Assembly (NCBI GenBank): GCA_944385365.1
Contig: CALWWW010000020.1
Span: 1 to 41,917 of the forward strand
Length of the DNA stretch: 41,917 nucleotides
Reading direction: 5' to 3'
DNA from: an uncultured Oscillospiraceae bacterium
GTDB taxonomy: Bacteria > Bacillota > Clostridia > Oscillospirales > Oscillospiraceae
The translations under genes and the position numbers were made by a program. The first letter of the stretch is position 1. Each line of letters opens with the position of its first letter. Of this stretch, positions 26,200-35,019 are shown in pieces. The notes below the pieces were generated by a model. That model was not told the origin of the DNA and ran no database searches. It was given only the letters and a program-made list of their open reading frames with translations.

Positions 26200-27472
26200 G
26201 GGGTACCTCCCGTTCATAGACGATCTTGCCGCCGCAGAAGGTCAAATCCACAGTGGCTTCGGCGGGCATCCCGGCGAAGGGGGTGGCCCGGCCCTTGGTT
26301 ACAAAGGTTTCCGGGTCTACGGGGGCGGCGGGCGTATTGAGGGAGAGCACCGTCAGGTCGGCGGGCTGCCCCTCAGCAATGACGCCGCCGGGGAATCCGA
26401 AAATGGCTCTCGGGCGGGTGATGAGCCGGTCTAGAACGGTGTCCAGAGACACCTTGCCGGGCTTCACCAGATAGGTGTAGACCATGGGGAACGCCGTTTC
26501 CAGGCCAACCACGCCCATGGCGCTGTCCCGGAGCCCTTTGGCCTTTTCCCCGGCGCTGTGGGGGGCGTGGTCCGTGGCGATGCAGTCGATGGTGCCGTCC
26601 AGCAAGCCCTCCACCAATGCGTCCCGGTCGGCCCGGCTCCGCAGGGGCGGATTCATCTTGAACCGGGCGTCCTCCTGCATATCCTCGTCGCAGAGAATCA
26701 GGTAGTGGGGGCCGGTCTCACAGGTGACGGGCAATCCCTTGGCCTTGGCCCGGCGGATCAGCTCCACCGACTCCCGTGTGGAGATGTGGCAGACGTGATA
26801 GGGGCAGCCGGTTTCCTCCACCAGTTTCAGGTCCCGCTCGATCTGCCGCCATTCGCTTTCGGAGCAGATGCCGGGGTAACCGTGGTCCTTGGCCCATTGG
26901 CCGTCGTGGATGCAGCCGCCGCGGAGCAGCTCGTTGACCTCGCAGTGTGCCACAATGTGTTTGCCCAGTTTTTTGGCCTCCACCATGGCGGCCTTCATCA
27001 TGTCGTCGGACTGGACGCCCCGGCCGTCATCGGAGAAGCCCGCCACATGGGGGGCCATGTCGGCAAGGTCCGCCAGCGTCTGGCCCTGTTCGCCCTTGGT
27101 GATGGCACCGTAGGGGTAGACGTGGACGACGGCATCCCGGTCGATAATATCCAGCTGTTCCTGCAACGTCTCGGCGCTGTCGGGGACCGGTTTGAGGTTG
27201 GGCATGGAGCAAACGGCGGTGTAACCGCCGGCGGCAGCGGCGGCGGTACCGCTGGCAATGGTCTCCTTATAAGAAAAGCCGGGCTCACGAAGATGAACAT
27301 GGACATCTACGAAACCCGGAACCAATAACCGCTCATGGAGTTCAATCACCGTATAGCCGGTGGGATCGACGGAGGGGGAAACGGAAACAATACGCCCGTC
27401 AGCAATGGCAACGTCGCGTTTTTCCAGTGCGCCATTGTTCCATACCATACCGCCGGTCAGCAGATACTGCAT
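26192..27472 (-). CDS. pyrC: dihydroorotase
   Basis: A 426-residue zinc amidohydrolase closing carbamoyl-aspartate to dihydroorotate; the length fits class I dihydroorotase. Metal motifs are VDVHVHLREPG near residue 57, HCEVNEL, HISTRES and the catalytic aspartate in IATDHAPHS. It is the first gene of pyrCKDFEBI, with AGGAGG 6-7 nt upstream of the start at 27472. The two carbamoyl-phosphate synthetase genes are not in the window. Confidence 0.96.
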   Translation of the reverse strand: MQYLLTGGMVWNNGALEKRDVAIADGRIVSVSPSVDPTGYTVIELHERLLVPGFVDVHVHLREPGFSYKETIASGTAAAAAGGYTAVCSMPNLKPVPDSAETLQEQLDIIDRDAVVHVYPYGAITKGEQGQTLADLADMAPHVAGFSDDGRGVQSDDMMKAAMVEAKKLGKHIVAHCEVNELLRGGCIHDGQWAKDHGYPGICSESEWRQIERDLKLVEETGCPYHVCHISTRESVELIRRAKAKGLPVTCETGPHYLILCDEDMQEDARFKMNPPLRSRADRDALVEGLLDGTIDCIATDHAPHSAGEKAKGLRDSAMGVVGLETAFPMVYTYLVKPGKVSLDTVLDRLITRPRAIFGFPGGVIAEGQPADLTVLSLNTPAAPVDPETFVTKGRATPFAGMPAEATVDLTFCGGKIVYEREVPHE

Positions 27473-27504
27473 AGCATAACCTCCTGCTTCATTCTCAATT
27501 TTGT

Positions 27505-27533
27505 ATTGTATCGCATGGAGCGGCGAAAGTCAA
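27505..27533 (-). promoter_or_regulatory. strong sigma-A promoter of the pyrimidine operon
   Basis: On the minus strand TTGACT (27533-27528), 17 bp, TACAAT (27510-27505). The start near 27498 leaves a leader of only about 25 nt before pyrC. That is too short for a PyrR-type or other attenuator, and no hairpin/U-run lies in it. Confidence 0.8.
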
Positions 27534-27603
27534 CGATAATTCCCGGCAATGGGCGAAGATCGTGGGAGATGCACCATCGCCCCCATCATACCGATTGGTT
27601 CCA

Positions 27604-28148
27604 CCCCGTAGGGCGGGGGCTTGCCCCCGCCGCCGGTACTGGATGCACTGCCGTCATGGAATGGAGGGCGGGACCTGCGTGTCCCGCCGCTGGTGGGCAT
27701 TTCTTCTTACCTTAAACGTAGGGGCCGGCATCCTTGACGGCCCCGGATGGGGTGCGGTGCGGGCACGTCAGGGATGCCGCGCCCTACGGTGGGGGGGTAC
27801 AATAAGGCCGCCGTCCGCCACCCGCGATGGGGTGGGGACAGCGGCCTTCGGCTTTGCCGGGGATTGCGCCATCTGCGGATGGCGCTTTGGGACGATGGGG
27901 GAGTTCGCGCCGTGCGCGGCGCGACCGGGGGCGCTGCCACCTGGACCCCGCGATTTGGGCTGCCCGCCGCCCGTTGGCAAGAGTGGTCGGCGAGGAATTT
28001 TTCGTCAGAGCAAGGTGCGGGTTCGCAGCCATACTGGATGTATGGCAAGAAACCGCACCGCAGCTATGGCGGAAAAGGCCCGGCGAGCACCGCAGACACA
28101 CGGGCGGTGGGTAGCCCTCACAAGAAAAAAATCGAGTAAAACTTTTAA
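27604..28148. repeat. intergenic hairpin mosaic, block E (interrupted)
   Basis: Downstream of the aminotransferase gene. Modules left to right: GGCGGGGGC-TT-GCCCCCGCC (about 27612-27631), GGCGGGAC...GTCCCGCC (about 27667-27688), GGGGCCG...CGGCCCC (about 27721-27743), a GGGATGCCGCGCCCTAC module, long hairpin 27804-27848, 20-nt hairpin 27866-27885, and a single 18-nt unit at 27906-27923. The terminal T-rich hairpin is split: GCGATTT at 27951-27956 and GAAAAAAATCGAG at 28124 onward are separated by a 167-bp insertion. The anchor ends at the aminotransferase stop. Confidence 0.85.
27957..28123. mobile_element. 167-bp MITE-like inverted-repeat element inside block E
   Basis: The sequence interrupts the T-rich hairpin that is intact in four other arms and differs by paired changes in the sixth. 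Its ends are inverted repeats, GGGCTGCCCGCCGCCCG on the left and CGGGCGGTGGGTAGCCC on the right (15 of 17 positions match). The arms keep pairing inward to a centre near 28034 (GGTGCGGGTTCGCAGCCATAC against GTATGGCAAGAAACCGCACC). The whole element can therefore fold as one long imperfect hairpin. There is no coding capacity, and three T of the target are missing rather than duplicated. A MITE or a structured RNA gene are both possible. Confidence 0.55.
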
Positions 28149-29315
28149 TTAGCCCATTTTCTCGCGGATTTTGGACAGGCGCTCCAGCGCCTCATTAAGG
28201 GTTTCGTCCACCTTGGCGAAGTGCAGCCGGACGATATGATTGACATTCTCCTTGAAGAAGGACGTACCGGGCACGGCGGCGACGCCCACCTTCCGGGCCA
28301 TCTCCTCGCAGAACTCCACGTCGGACTGGCCGGGCTTCATAAAGGGACCGATATCGGCCAGCACGAAGTAGGCACCCTGGGGGTCCGTATAGGGGATACC
28401 GATACGGTCCAGGCCCTCCGTAAACAGCTTCTTCATATGGGCGTAGTGGTCGCCGAACTCCTTATAATAGCTGTCGGGCATATCCAGACCCACAATGGCG
28501 GCCTCCATCAGGGGAGACGCCGCGCCCACGGCGTTGAAGTCGTGGTACTGCTTGATCTTGTCCATGATCTCCTTGGGGGCGATGGCGTAGCCCAGACGCC
28601 AGCCGGTGACGGAGTACGTCTTGGACAGGGAGGAGCAGGAAACGGTCCGCTCCCACATGCCGGGGATGGAGTTCATATAGGTGTGCTTGTGGCCCTCGTA
28701 GACGATATGCTCGTAGACCTCGTCCATGATGGCGTACACATCGTACTTGATGCACAGGTCCGCAATCTGCTTCAGCTCGGCTTCCGTAAACACCTTGCCG
28801 CTGGGATTGGAGGGGTTGCAGATCAGAATGGCCTTGGCGCCCTGCTTGAAAGCGTCCTCCAGCACATTGGCGTCGAAGTTGAATTCCGGCGGCGTCAGCG
28901 GCACAAACACCGGCTCACAGTCGGCAAAAATGGCCTGGGCCCGGTAGTTCTCAAAGTAGGGGGAGAACATAATCACCTTGTCGCCGGGGTTGGTCAGCGC
29001 AAACAGCGTGTCCACCATGGCTTCGGTGGAACCGATGGTTACCACCATTTCCGTGTCGGGGTCCAGGGTACGGCCCATGAACCGGCCGCACTTCCGAGCC
29101 AACGCAGCGCGGAAATTGGGCGCGCCCATGGTGATGGGGTACTGGTGGGGACCCTGATAGGCCACCTCCGCCAGACGGTCCAGCATGGCCTTGGGGGGAT
29201 CAAAGTCAGGAAAACCCTGGGCCAGGTTGATGGCGCCGCAATCCAGGGAGATGCGCGTCATGCGGCGGATGACGGAGTCGGTGAACAGATCGCACTTACG
29301 GCTGAGTTGTTGCAT
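28149..29315 (-). CDS. PLP-dependent class I aminotransferase, probably aromatic
   Basis: A 388-residue fold-type I aminotransferase. The PLP lysine is in SCSSLSKTYSVTGWRLGYA; other hallmarks are NLAQGFPDFDPP, ICNPSNPSGKVFTEAEL, IMDEVYEHIVY and VRLHFAK (substrate-carboxylate arginine). In its operon the logical reaction is transfer of an amino group to an arylpyruvate, giving phenylalanine, tyrosine or tryptophan, or the reverse. That is inference from the neighbouring indolepyruvate oxidoreductase and aryl-CoA ligase. Aspartate/alanine-type activity remains possible. It is the last gene of the T-box operon, 22 nt after the ACT gene, and abuts mosaic E. Confidence 0.9.
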   Translation of the reverse strand: MQQLSRKCDLFTDSVIRRMTRISLDCGAINLAQGFPDFDPPKAMLDRLAEVAYQGPHQYPITMGAPNFRAALARKCGRFMGRTLDPDTEMVVTIGSTEAMVDTLFALTNPGDKVIMFSPYFENYRAQAIFADCEPVFVPLTPPEFNFDANVLEDAFKQGAKAILICNPSNPSGKVFTEAELKQIADLCIKYDVYAIMDEVYEHIVYEGHKHTYMNSIPGMWERTVSCSSLSKTYSVTGWRLGYAIAPKEIMDKIKQYHDFNAVGAASPLMEAAIVGLDMPDSYYKEFGDHYAHMKKLFTEGLDRIGIPYTDPQGAYFVLADIGPFMKPGQSDVEFCEEMARKVGVAAVPGTSFFKENVNHIVRLHFAKVDETLNEALERLSKIREKMG

Positions 29316-29337
29316 GATACGGTACCTCGATTCTTAG

Positions 29338-29769
29338 TTAGTGGATGCCCAGTTCTTCACTGGTGGCAATGGGGATGTTGTGGGATTGCAGCAGGGCCGT
29401 GAACTTGGCCTCGTCGGAGACGCGGAACACCATATAGGCGTTGCCGTTCTGATTGGTGAACAGGGAATACATATATTCAATGTCCAGCTGGCCCTCGGCC
29501 AGCAGGGCCAGCACCTGGGCCAGACCGCCGGGGGCGTCGGGGACGGAGATCACCAGCACCGGCGTTTTGGACAGGATGAACCCCTGTTCCAGAAGAATAT
29601 CGGTGGCTTTCACCGTGTCATCCACAATGACGCGGAGAATGCCGTAATCGGTGGTCTCTGCAATGGACAAGGCCCGCAGGTCGATGTGATGCTCGGCCAG
29701 AATCTGGGTGATCTGGGCCAGCTGGCCCACACGGTTTTCCAGGAATACGGAGATCTGATGGATGGACAT
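29338..29769 (-). CDS. tandem ACT-domain amino-acid-binding protein
   Basis: A 143-residue protein made of two ACT domains, the first MSIHQISVFLENRVGQLAQI and the second from about residue 70 (VLVISVPDAPGGLAQVLALL), each with the glycine turn where amino acids bind. There is no catalytic domain. ACT proteins of this type commonly sit beside paaK in Clostridia. Here it could sense the final aromatic amino acid and adjust the ligase or oxidoreductase; this is inference. It lies 12 nt after paaK and 22 nt before the aminotransferase gene. Confidence 0.9.
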   Translation of the reverse strand: MSIHQISVFLENRVGQLAQITQILAEHHIDLRALSIAETTDYGILRVIVDDTVKATDILLEQGFILSKTPVLVISVPDAPGGLAQVLALLAEGQLDIEYMYSLFTNQNGNAYMVFRVSDEAKFTALLQSHNIPIATSEELGIH

Positions 29770-29781
29770 GGGACAACCTCC

Positions 29782-31080
29782 TTAAATCTTGCGCTTGTCG
29801 ATGATGCGGACGGCCTTGCCCTCGCTGCGGGCGATGGTCTTGGGGGCCACCAGCTTCACACGGGCGTAGATGCCCAGCATGGCCTTGAGGGCCGCCACCA
29901 GGGACTTCTCCATTTCGGTGATCTTGCCCAGGGAGTCGGAGAAGTTCTCCGGCGTCATTTCCACCAGCACGTCCAGCGTGTCGGAGTTGTTGATCCGGTC
30001 CACAATGATCTGGTAGTTGGCCTGGTAGCCCTGCTCAATGAGCACCGCCTCGATCTGAGACGGGAACACGTTGACGCCCTTGACAATGAGCATATCGTCG
30101 CTGCGGCCCATGGGCTTGCTCATCTTCACCAGCGTTCTGCCGCAGGAGCACTTTTCTCTTGTCAGCACGCAGATATCGCGGGTCCGGTAGCGCAGCAGCG
30201 GGAACGCTTCCTTGGTGATGGAGGTGAACACCAGCTCGCCCTTGCTGCCCTCCGGCAGCACTTCGCCGGTGTTGGGGTCGATGATCTCGGCAATGAAATG
30301 GTCCTCGTTGATGTGCATACCCGTCTGCTCGCTGCACTCAAAGGCCACGCCGGGGCCGGAGGTCTCCGTCAGACCGTAGATATCAAAGGCCTTGATGCCC
30401 AGCTGCTTCTCGATGTCCCGGCGCATTTCCTCGCTCCAGGCTTCCGCACCGAAAATACCGGCTTTCAGCTTGATCTGGTCCCGCAGGCCCCGCTCGTGGA
30501 TGGATTCCGCCAGATAGGCCGCATAGGAGGGGGTGCAGCAGAGAATCGTGGACTGCAAATCCACCATAAATTGCAGCTGCCGGTCCGTGTTGCCCGAGGA
30601 CATGGGCAGCGTCAGGCAGCCCACCTTGTGGCTGCCGCCATTGAGACCGGGGCCGCCGGTGAACAGACCGTAGCCGTAGCACACCTGGCACACATCCTCG
30701 TCGGTGCCGCCGGCGGCGGTGATGGCACGGGCACAGCAGTCCTCCCACAGGTCAATGTCGTGCTGGGTGTAGAAGGCAACCACCCGTTTGCCGGTGGTGC
30801 CGGAGGTGGACTGAATGCGGACGCAGTCCTTCAGCGGTTTGGCCAGCAGGCCGTAGGGATAGGCTTCCCGCAGATCGTCCTTGCTGAGAAACGGCAGCTT
30901 GTGGAGGTCGGCCACGCTCTGAATGTCGTCGGGGGTGACGCCTTTTTCCTCCATCTTCTTGCGGTAATAGGGGACGTTGTCCCACACGTGGCGCACCTGC
31001 TTCACCAGGCGCTCATTCTGCAACGCCAGGATGCTCTCCCGGCTGGCACATTCGATTTCGGGTTGATAGTATCGTTCCAT
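29782..31080 (-). CDS. paaK: phenylacetate-CoA ligase
   Basis: A 432-residue adenylate-forming ligase, the standard PaaK length, making phenylacetyl-CoA (or another arylacetyl-CoA) from the acid, ATP and CoA. Motifs: STSGTTGKRVVAFYTQ near residue 90, YGYGLFTGG, FDIYGLTETSGPGVAFEC, RTRDICVLTREKCSCGRTL, and the C-terminal SEGKAVRIIDKRKI with the catalytic lysine region. It lies 31 nt after iorB. In archaea and some anaerobes it can run as partner of indolepyruvate oxidoreductase in either direction, producing ATP in amino-acid fermentation or feeding reductive carboxylation. Confidence 0.93.
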   Translation of the reverse strand: MERYYQPEIECASRESILALQNERLVKQVRHVWDNVPYYRKKMEEKGVTPDDIQSVADLHKLPFLSKDDLREAYPYGLLAKPLKDCVRIQSTSGTTGKRVVAFYTQHDIDLWEDCCARAITAAGGTDEDVCQVCYGYGLFTGGPGLNGGSHKVGCLTLPMSSGNTDRQLQFMVDLQSTILCCTPSYAAYLAESIHERGLRDQIKLKAGIFGAEAWSEEMRRDIEKQLGIKAFDIYGLTETSGPGVAFECSEQTGMHINEDHFIAEIIDPNTGEVLPEGSKGELVFTSITKEAFPLLRYRTRDICVLTREKCSCGRTLVKMSKPMGRSDDMLIVKGVNVFPSQIEAVLIEQGYQANYQIIVDRINNSDTLDVLVEMTPENFSDSLGKITEMEKSLVAALKAMLGIYARVKLVAPKTIARSEGKAVRIIDKRKI

Positions 31081-31111
31081 GGGGCGATGGTTCCTTTCTC
31101 TTTCCGATGAA

Positions 31112-31684
31112 TCAGGCGTTGCGGCCCAGGGTGAACGCCTTTTTGTTCAGCTCCAGGAATTTCTCCGGGACGCTGTGCTCAATGGCGGTCATCCAGTCCT
31201 CCAAAGGCAGATCGAAGCACTTGGAAAGACGGCCCATGAGCACGATATTGACGGCCTTGGGGCTGCCTGCTTCCTCGGCCAGCTTCAATGCGTCGATGGC
31301 GTCCACCTTCAATCCCTTGGCTTCCATCTTGGCCACCAGATCTTCCGGATAGGACGCCGCGCCGGTGATGACGGGCATGGGGTTGATCTGCTGGGTGTTG
31401 GTGACGATGGTGCCGCCGGGTTTTAAGTATTCGGTCCAGCGGGCGGCTTCCAGCAGTTCAAAGGACACAATGTAGTCGGCTTCGCCCTTGTCGATGATGG
31501 GGGAGTAGACCTTGTCGCCGAAGCGGACGTAGGTAACCACGCTGCCGCCCCGCTGGCTCATGCCGTGGACCTCCGACACCTTGATGTCGTAGCCCTGAGT
31601 CAGCAGCAGACGGCCCAGGAGCTTGGAAGCCAGGAGACTGCCCTGACCGCCCACGCCGACGATCATAATGTTTTTCGTTTCCAT
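31112..31684 (-). CDS. iorB: indolepyruvate:ferredoxin oxidoreductase, beta subunit
   Basis: A 190-residue gamma-type domain of 2-oxoacid:ferredoxin oxidoreductases. It begins NIMIVGVGGQGSLLASKLLG, with EVHGMSQRGGSVVTYVRFG near residue 40 and DYIVSFELLEAARW, all hallmarks of IorB. It works with IorA in the reversible CoA-dependent oxidation of arylpyruvates to arylacetyl-CoA with ferredoxin. It lies 2 nt after iorA, so translation is coupled. Confidence 0.95.
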   Translation of the reverse strand: METKNIMIVGVGGQGSLLASKLLGRLLLTQGYDIKVSEVHGMSQRGGSVVTYVRFGDKVYSPIIDKGEADYIVSFELLEAARWTEYLKPGGTIVTNTQQINPMPVITGAASYPEDLVAKMEAKGLKVDAIDALKLAEEAGSPKAVNIVLMGRLSKCFDLPLEDWMTAIEHSVPEKFLELNKKAFTLGRNA

Positions 31685-31686
31685 GT

Positions 31687-33423
31687 TCAGTCCTCCTTCG
31701 GCAGCTGCAAGGCGTCAAATTTGCACAGCTGACGGCATACGCCGCAGCCGGTGCAGAGGGTGTTGTCGATTTTGGCCTTGCCGCCGATCATGCTGATGGC
31801 GGGACAGCCGATCTTCATGCACATGCCGCATTCCTTGCACTTGTCTTCCTCCACAAACAGGGGCTTGCCGTGCTTGACGGTCTTGAGCAATGCGCAGGGA
31901 CGGCGGGAGATGATGACGGAAGGTTCGTCGGCGGCCAGTTCCTCCTGGACCGCCTGATTGCACTCGGCCAGGTTATAGGGGTCCACCACCCGAACGCGGC
32001 GAATGCCGATGGCATGGCAGAGGGTTTCCAGATCAATCTTGGTGGCCGGGTCGCCCTTGAGATTGTAGCCGGTGGTGGGGTTCTGCTGGTGGCCGGTCAT
32101 GCCGGTGATGGAGTTGTCCAGGATGATGACCGTGGCGTTGGATTCATTGTACGCCACATTGACCAGACCCGTCATGCCGGAGTGCATAAAGGTGGAATCA
32201 CCGATAACGGCCACGGTGTTTTTGCTGTCGCCGCCGGACTTTAAGAAGCCGTGGAGACCGGAGATGGACGCGCCCATGCAGATGGTGGCGTCCATGGCGG
32301 CCAGGGGTGCCACCGCGCCCAGGGTGTAGCAGCCGATGTCGCCCATGACCGTCAGCTTGTTCTTTTTCAGCGTGTAGAACAGGCCCCGGTGGGGACATCC
32401 GGCGCACATGACGGGAGGACGGGGCGGGATGGGCTCATCCAGCGCCGTACCGGCGGGAACCGGCAGGCCCAGCTTTTCGGCCACGATATTCTGGCTCAGT
32501 TCGTCGATGCAGGAGAAATAATCCTTGCCGCTGAGGGCCAGACCCAGATTGCGGCAGTGCTCTTCAATGAAGCCGTCCAGCTCCTCCACCACCAGCAGAT
32601 GGTCCACAGTGGCGGCGAAGTCCCGAATTTTCTTCTCCGGCAGGGGCCAGACCATGCCCAGCTTGAGCACCGGGAACCGGTCGCCGCAGACTTCCTTCAC
32701 ATATTGATAGCTGGTGGAACCGGTGATGATGCCGATTTTGTGGTCGCTGCCGTCTTCCATCCGGTTGATCTCGGCGGTCTCGGCCCAGGCGATCAGGTCG
32801 GCGGTCCGCTGCTCCACCACCGGGTGGCGGCGCTTGGCGTTGCCGGGCATCATGATGTACTTGGGGCCGTTCTTCTCGTAGGGCTTGGCGGGGGGGTCGA
32901 CCCGGTCGGACGTCTCCACCACGCTCTGGGAGTGGGAAACACGGGTGCACATCTTCAAAAGAACCGGCGTGTCGAACCGCTCGGAAAGCTCATAACCCAG
33001 CTTGGCAAAGGCCAGGGCTTCGGCGGAGTCGGCAGGCTCCAGCATGGGAATTTTGGACGCTTTGGCGTAGTGGCGGGAATCCTGCTCGTTCTGGGAGCTG
33101 TGCATACCCGCGTCGTCGGCCACGACGATGACCATACCGGCGTTGACGCCGGTGTAGGAAATGGTAAACAGGGGGTCGGCGGCCACGTTCAGGCCCACAT
33201 GCTTCATGCCGCAGAAGCTGCGGTGACCGGCCAGGGCCGCGCCGAAGGCCGATTCCATGGCCACCTTTTCATTGGGGGCCCATTCGGCGTAAATCTCCGG
33301 GTACTTGGCGGCGGCCTCGGTGACCTCCGTGCTGGGGGTGCCGGGGTAGCTGGAGACGAAGCTGCATCCGGCCTCGTAGAGGCCGCGGGCAACGGCTTCG
33401 TTGCCCAGCATCAGCGTTTTCAT
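31687..33423 (-). CDS. iorA: indolepyruvate:ferredoxin oxidoreductase, alpha subunit
   Basis: A 578-residue catalytic subunit with thiamine diphosphate. Domain order: pyruvate-oxidoreductase N-terminal domain (SYPGTPSTEVTEAAAKY), middle transketolase-like region, TPP domain (MCAGCPHRGLFYTLKK, VMGDIGCYTLGAVAPL, VIGDSTFMHSGMTGL, LDNSITGMTGHQQNP) and a C-terminal two-cluster ferredoxin (CKECGMCMKIGCPAIS, CTGCGVCRQLCKFDAL). Length and order match the IorA family. It lies 2 nt after the symporter gene. Reduced ferredoxin could drive the reaction toward arylpyruvate synthesis. Confidence 0.96.
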   Translation of the reverse strand: MKTLMLGNEAVARGLYEAGCSFVSSYPGTPSTEVTEAAAKYPEIYAEWAPNEKVAMESAFGAALAGHRSFCGMKHVGLNVAADPLFTISYTGVNAGMVIVVADDAGMHSSQNEQDSRHYAKASKIPMLEPADSAEALAFAKLGYELSERFDTPVLLKMCTRVSHSQSVVETSDRVDPPAKPYEKNGPKYIMMPGNAKRRHPVVEQRTADLIAWAETAEINRMEDGSDHKIGIITGSTSYQYVKEVCGDRFPVLKLGMVWPLPEKKIRDFAATVDHLLVVEELDGFIEEHCRNLGLALSGKDYFSCIDELSQNIVAEKLGLPVPAGTALDEPIPPRPPVMCAGCPHRGLFYTLKKNKLTVMGDIGCYTLGAVAPLAAMDATICMGASISGLHGFLKSGGDSKNTVAVIGDSTFMHSGMTGLVNVAYNESNATVIILDNSITGMTGHQQNPTTGYNLKGDPATKIDLETLCHAIGIRRVRVVDPYNLAECNQAVQEELAADEPSVIISRRPCALLKTVKHGKPLFVEEDKCKECGMCMKIGCPAISMIGGKAKIDNTLCTGCGVCRQLCKFDALQLPKED

Positions 33424-33425
33424 GG

Positions 33426-34997
33426 TTACAGTTCCTCCTTTACAGTGTCGCGTGGGTTTCCGATGGAGTCCTTGGCGGTGACCACCACTTTTTGCTCATA
33501 GCAGGCGAAGACCTGCTCCACATGCTGCGGGAGCGGGGGCCGGGTCAGCAGACTGACCGCCGGGACAATGACAAGCCCCGCCAGCATACAGAACGCGCCG
33601 GCGTTGATGGGCGATTGGAGCAGCGTGGGAAAGGCGTTTCCGAAAAAGATATTGGCCAGCATGACCACTGTGGAAAAGGCAAAGCTGACGGCGCAGGCGG
33701 CCTTGGTGGTGCGCTTCCAGTACAAACCGTAGAGGAACGGGGCCAGAAACGCACCGGCCAGGGCGCCCCAGCTGACGCCCATGAGCTGGGCGATAAAGGT
33801 GACGCTGGAACGGTACTGGATGATCGCCAGCACCACGGAAATGGCGATAAATACCACAATCAGCAGGCGAATGAGGAAAATCTGCTGTTTTTCTCCCATG
33901 TCCTTTTTGAAGATGGGCTTGATAAAATCCAGCGTCAGCGTGGAGCTGGACGTGAGCACCAGGGAGGACAGGGTGGACATGGAGGCCGACAGCACCAGAA
34001 TCACCACCAGGGCGATCAAAATGGTGGGAAAACCCTCCAGCATGGTGGGAATGATGGAGTCATAGCCGTTCTGGGCCACCAGCTCCGGCGTGGAGAAAAG
34101 CCGTCCGAAGCCGCCCAGGAAGTAGCAGCCGCCGGCCACCACAAGGGCGAAGAGGGTGGAGATCATCATGCCTTTATCAATGGCCTTTTCACTCTGGATG
34201 GCGTAGAACTTCTGGACCATCTGGGGCAGTCCCCAGGTGCCCAGGGACGTCAGCAGCACCACGCCCAGGAGTCCCACCGGGTCCGGGCCGAAGAAGGAGG
34301 CGAAGACGCCGGGGGTGTCCGACGTGGCCGGGTCGCTGACCCGTGCCAGACCGTCCAGGGCCGCTTGGAAACCGCCCTGGCTGTTGAGGACGGCGGCCAC
34401 CACGGCGATAATGCCCACCAGCATGATGATGCCCTGGATAAAATCGTTGATGGCGGTGGCCATGTAGCCGCCGGCGATGACGTACACGCCGGTGAGCACG
34501 GCCATGACCACGACGCACACGGCGTAGTCGATGTGGAACGCCATGCCGAACAGACGGCTCAGACCGTTGTACAGGGAAGCCGTGTAGGGAATGAGAAACA
34601 GAAAGATGATGGCCGATGCCGCCAGTTTCAGCCCCCGGCTGTGGAACCGGTTGGCAAAGAACTGGGGCATGGTGGCGCTGTCCAGGTGCTGGGACATGAT
34701 GCGGGTTCGCCGTCCCAGAACGGCCCAGGCCAGCAGGGAACCCAACAGGGCGTTGCCGATACCGGCCCAGGTGGCGGCCACGCCGAATTTCCAGCCGAAC
34801 TGACCGGCGTAGCCCACGAAGACCACCGCAGAAAAGTAGCTGGTGCCGTAGGCAAAGGCGGTGAGCCAGGGGCCCACAGAGCGGCCGCCCAGGACAAAGC
34901 CGCTGACGTCGGTGGTGTGGCGGCGGCAGTACAGGCCAATGTAGATCATGACGGCGAAGAACACCGCCAGCATACCAAATTTAATGAATAAATCCAT
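33426..34997 (-). CDS. sodium:solute symporter family transporter
   Basis: A 523-residue polytopic membrane protein of the SSS family with about 13 hydrophobic segments (FGMLAVFFAVMIYIGLYCRR, LAASAIIFLFLIPYTASLYN, YAVCVVVMAVLTGVYVIAGG, LVVILVLSASMSTLSSLVL). The family motif region AYGTSYFSAVVFVGYAGQFGW is near residue 50. Known members import proline, pantothenate or monocarboxylates with sodium. Lying between an acyl-CoA synthetase and iorA, it probably imports the acid the operon activates, for example an arylacetate. That substrate is inference. Confidence 0.92.
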   Translation of the reverse strand: MDLFIKFGMLAVFFAVMIYIGLYCRRHTTDVSGFVLGGRSVGPWLTAFAYGTSYFSAVVFVGYAGQFGWKFGVAATWAGIGNALLGSLLAWAVLGRRTRIMSQHLDSATMPQFFANRFHSRGLKLAASAIIFLFLIPYTASLYNGLSRLFGMAFHIDYAVCVVVMAVLTGVYVIAGGYMATAINDFIQGIIMLVGIIAVVAAVLNSQGGFQAALDGLARVSDPATSDTPGVFASFFGPDPVGLLGVVLLTSLGTWGLPQMVQKFYAIQSEKAIDKGMMISTLFALVVAGGCYFLGGFGRLFSTPELVAQNGYDSIIPTMLEGFPTILIALVVILVLSASMSTLSSLVLTSSSTLTLDFIKPIFKKDMGEKQQIFLIRLLIVVFIAISVVLAIIQYRSSVTFIAQLMGVSWGALAGAFLAPFLYGLYWKRTTKAACAVSFAFSTVVMLANIFFGNAFPTLLQSPINAGAFCMLAGLVIVPAVSLLTRPPLPQHVEQVFACYEQKVVVTAKDSIGNPRDTVKEEL

Positions 34998-35019
34998 AGG
35001 GAAGTACCTCCAGGAGCGA

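Noticed and set aside
27473-27504. PyrR-binding or other attenuator before pyrC
   Set aside because: The leader is about 25 nt with no hairpin or T-run.
28149-34997. Simple reading of the ior/paaK genes as amino-acid fermentation only
   Set aside because: Not excluded biochemically, but a T-box would switch such genes on when the amino acid is lacking, which does not suit catabolism. Kept as the alternative to test.
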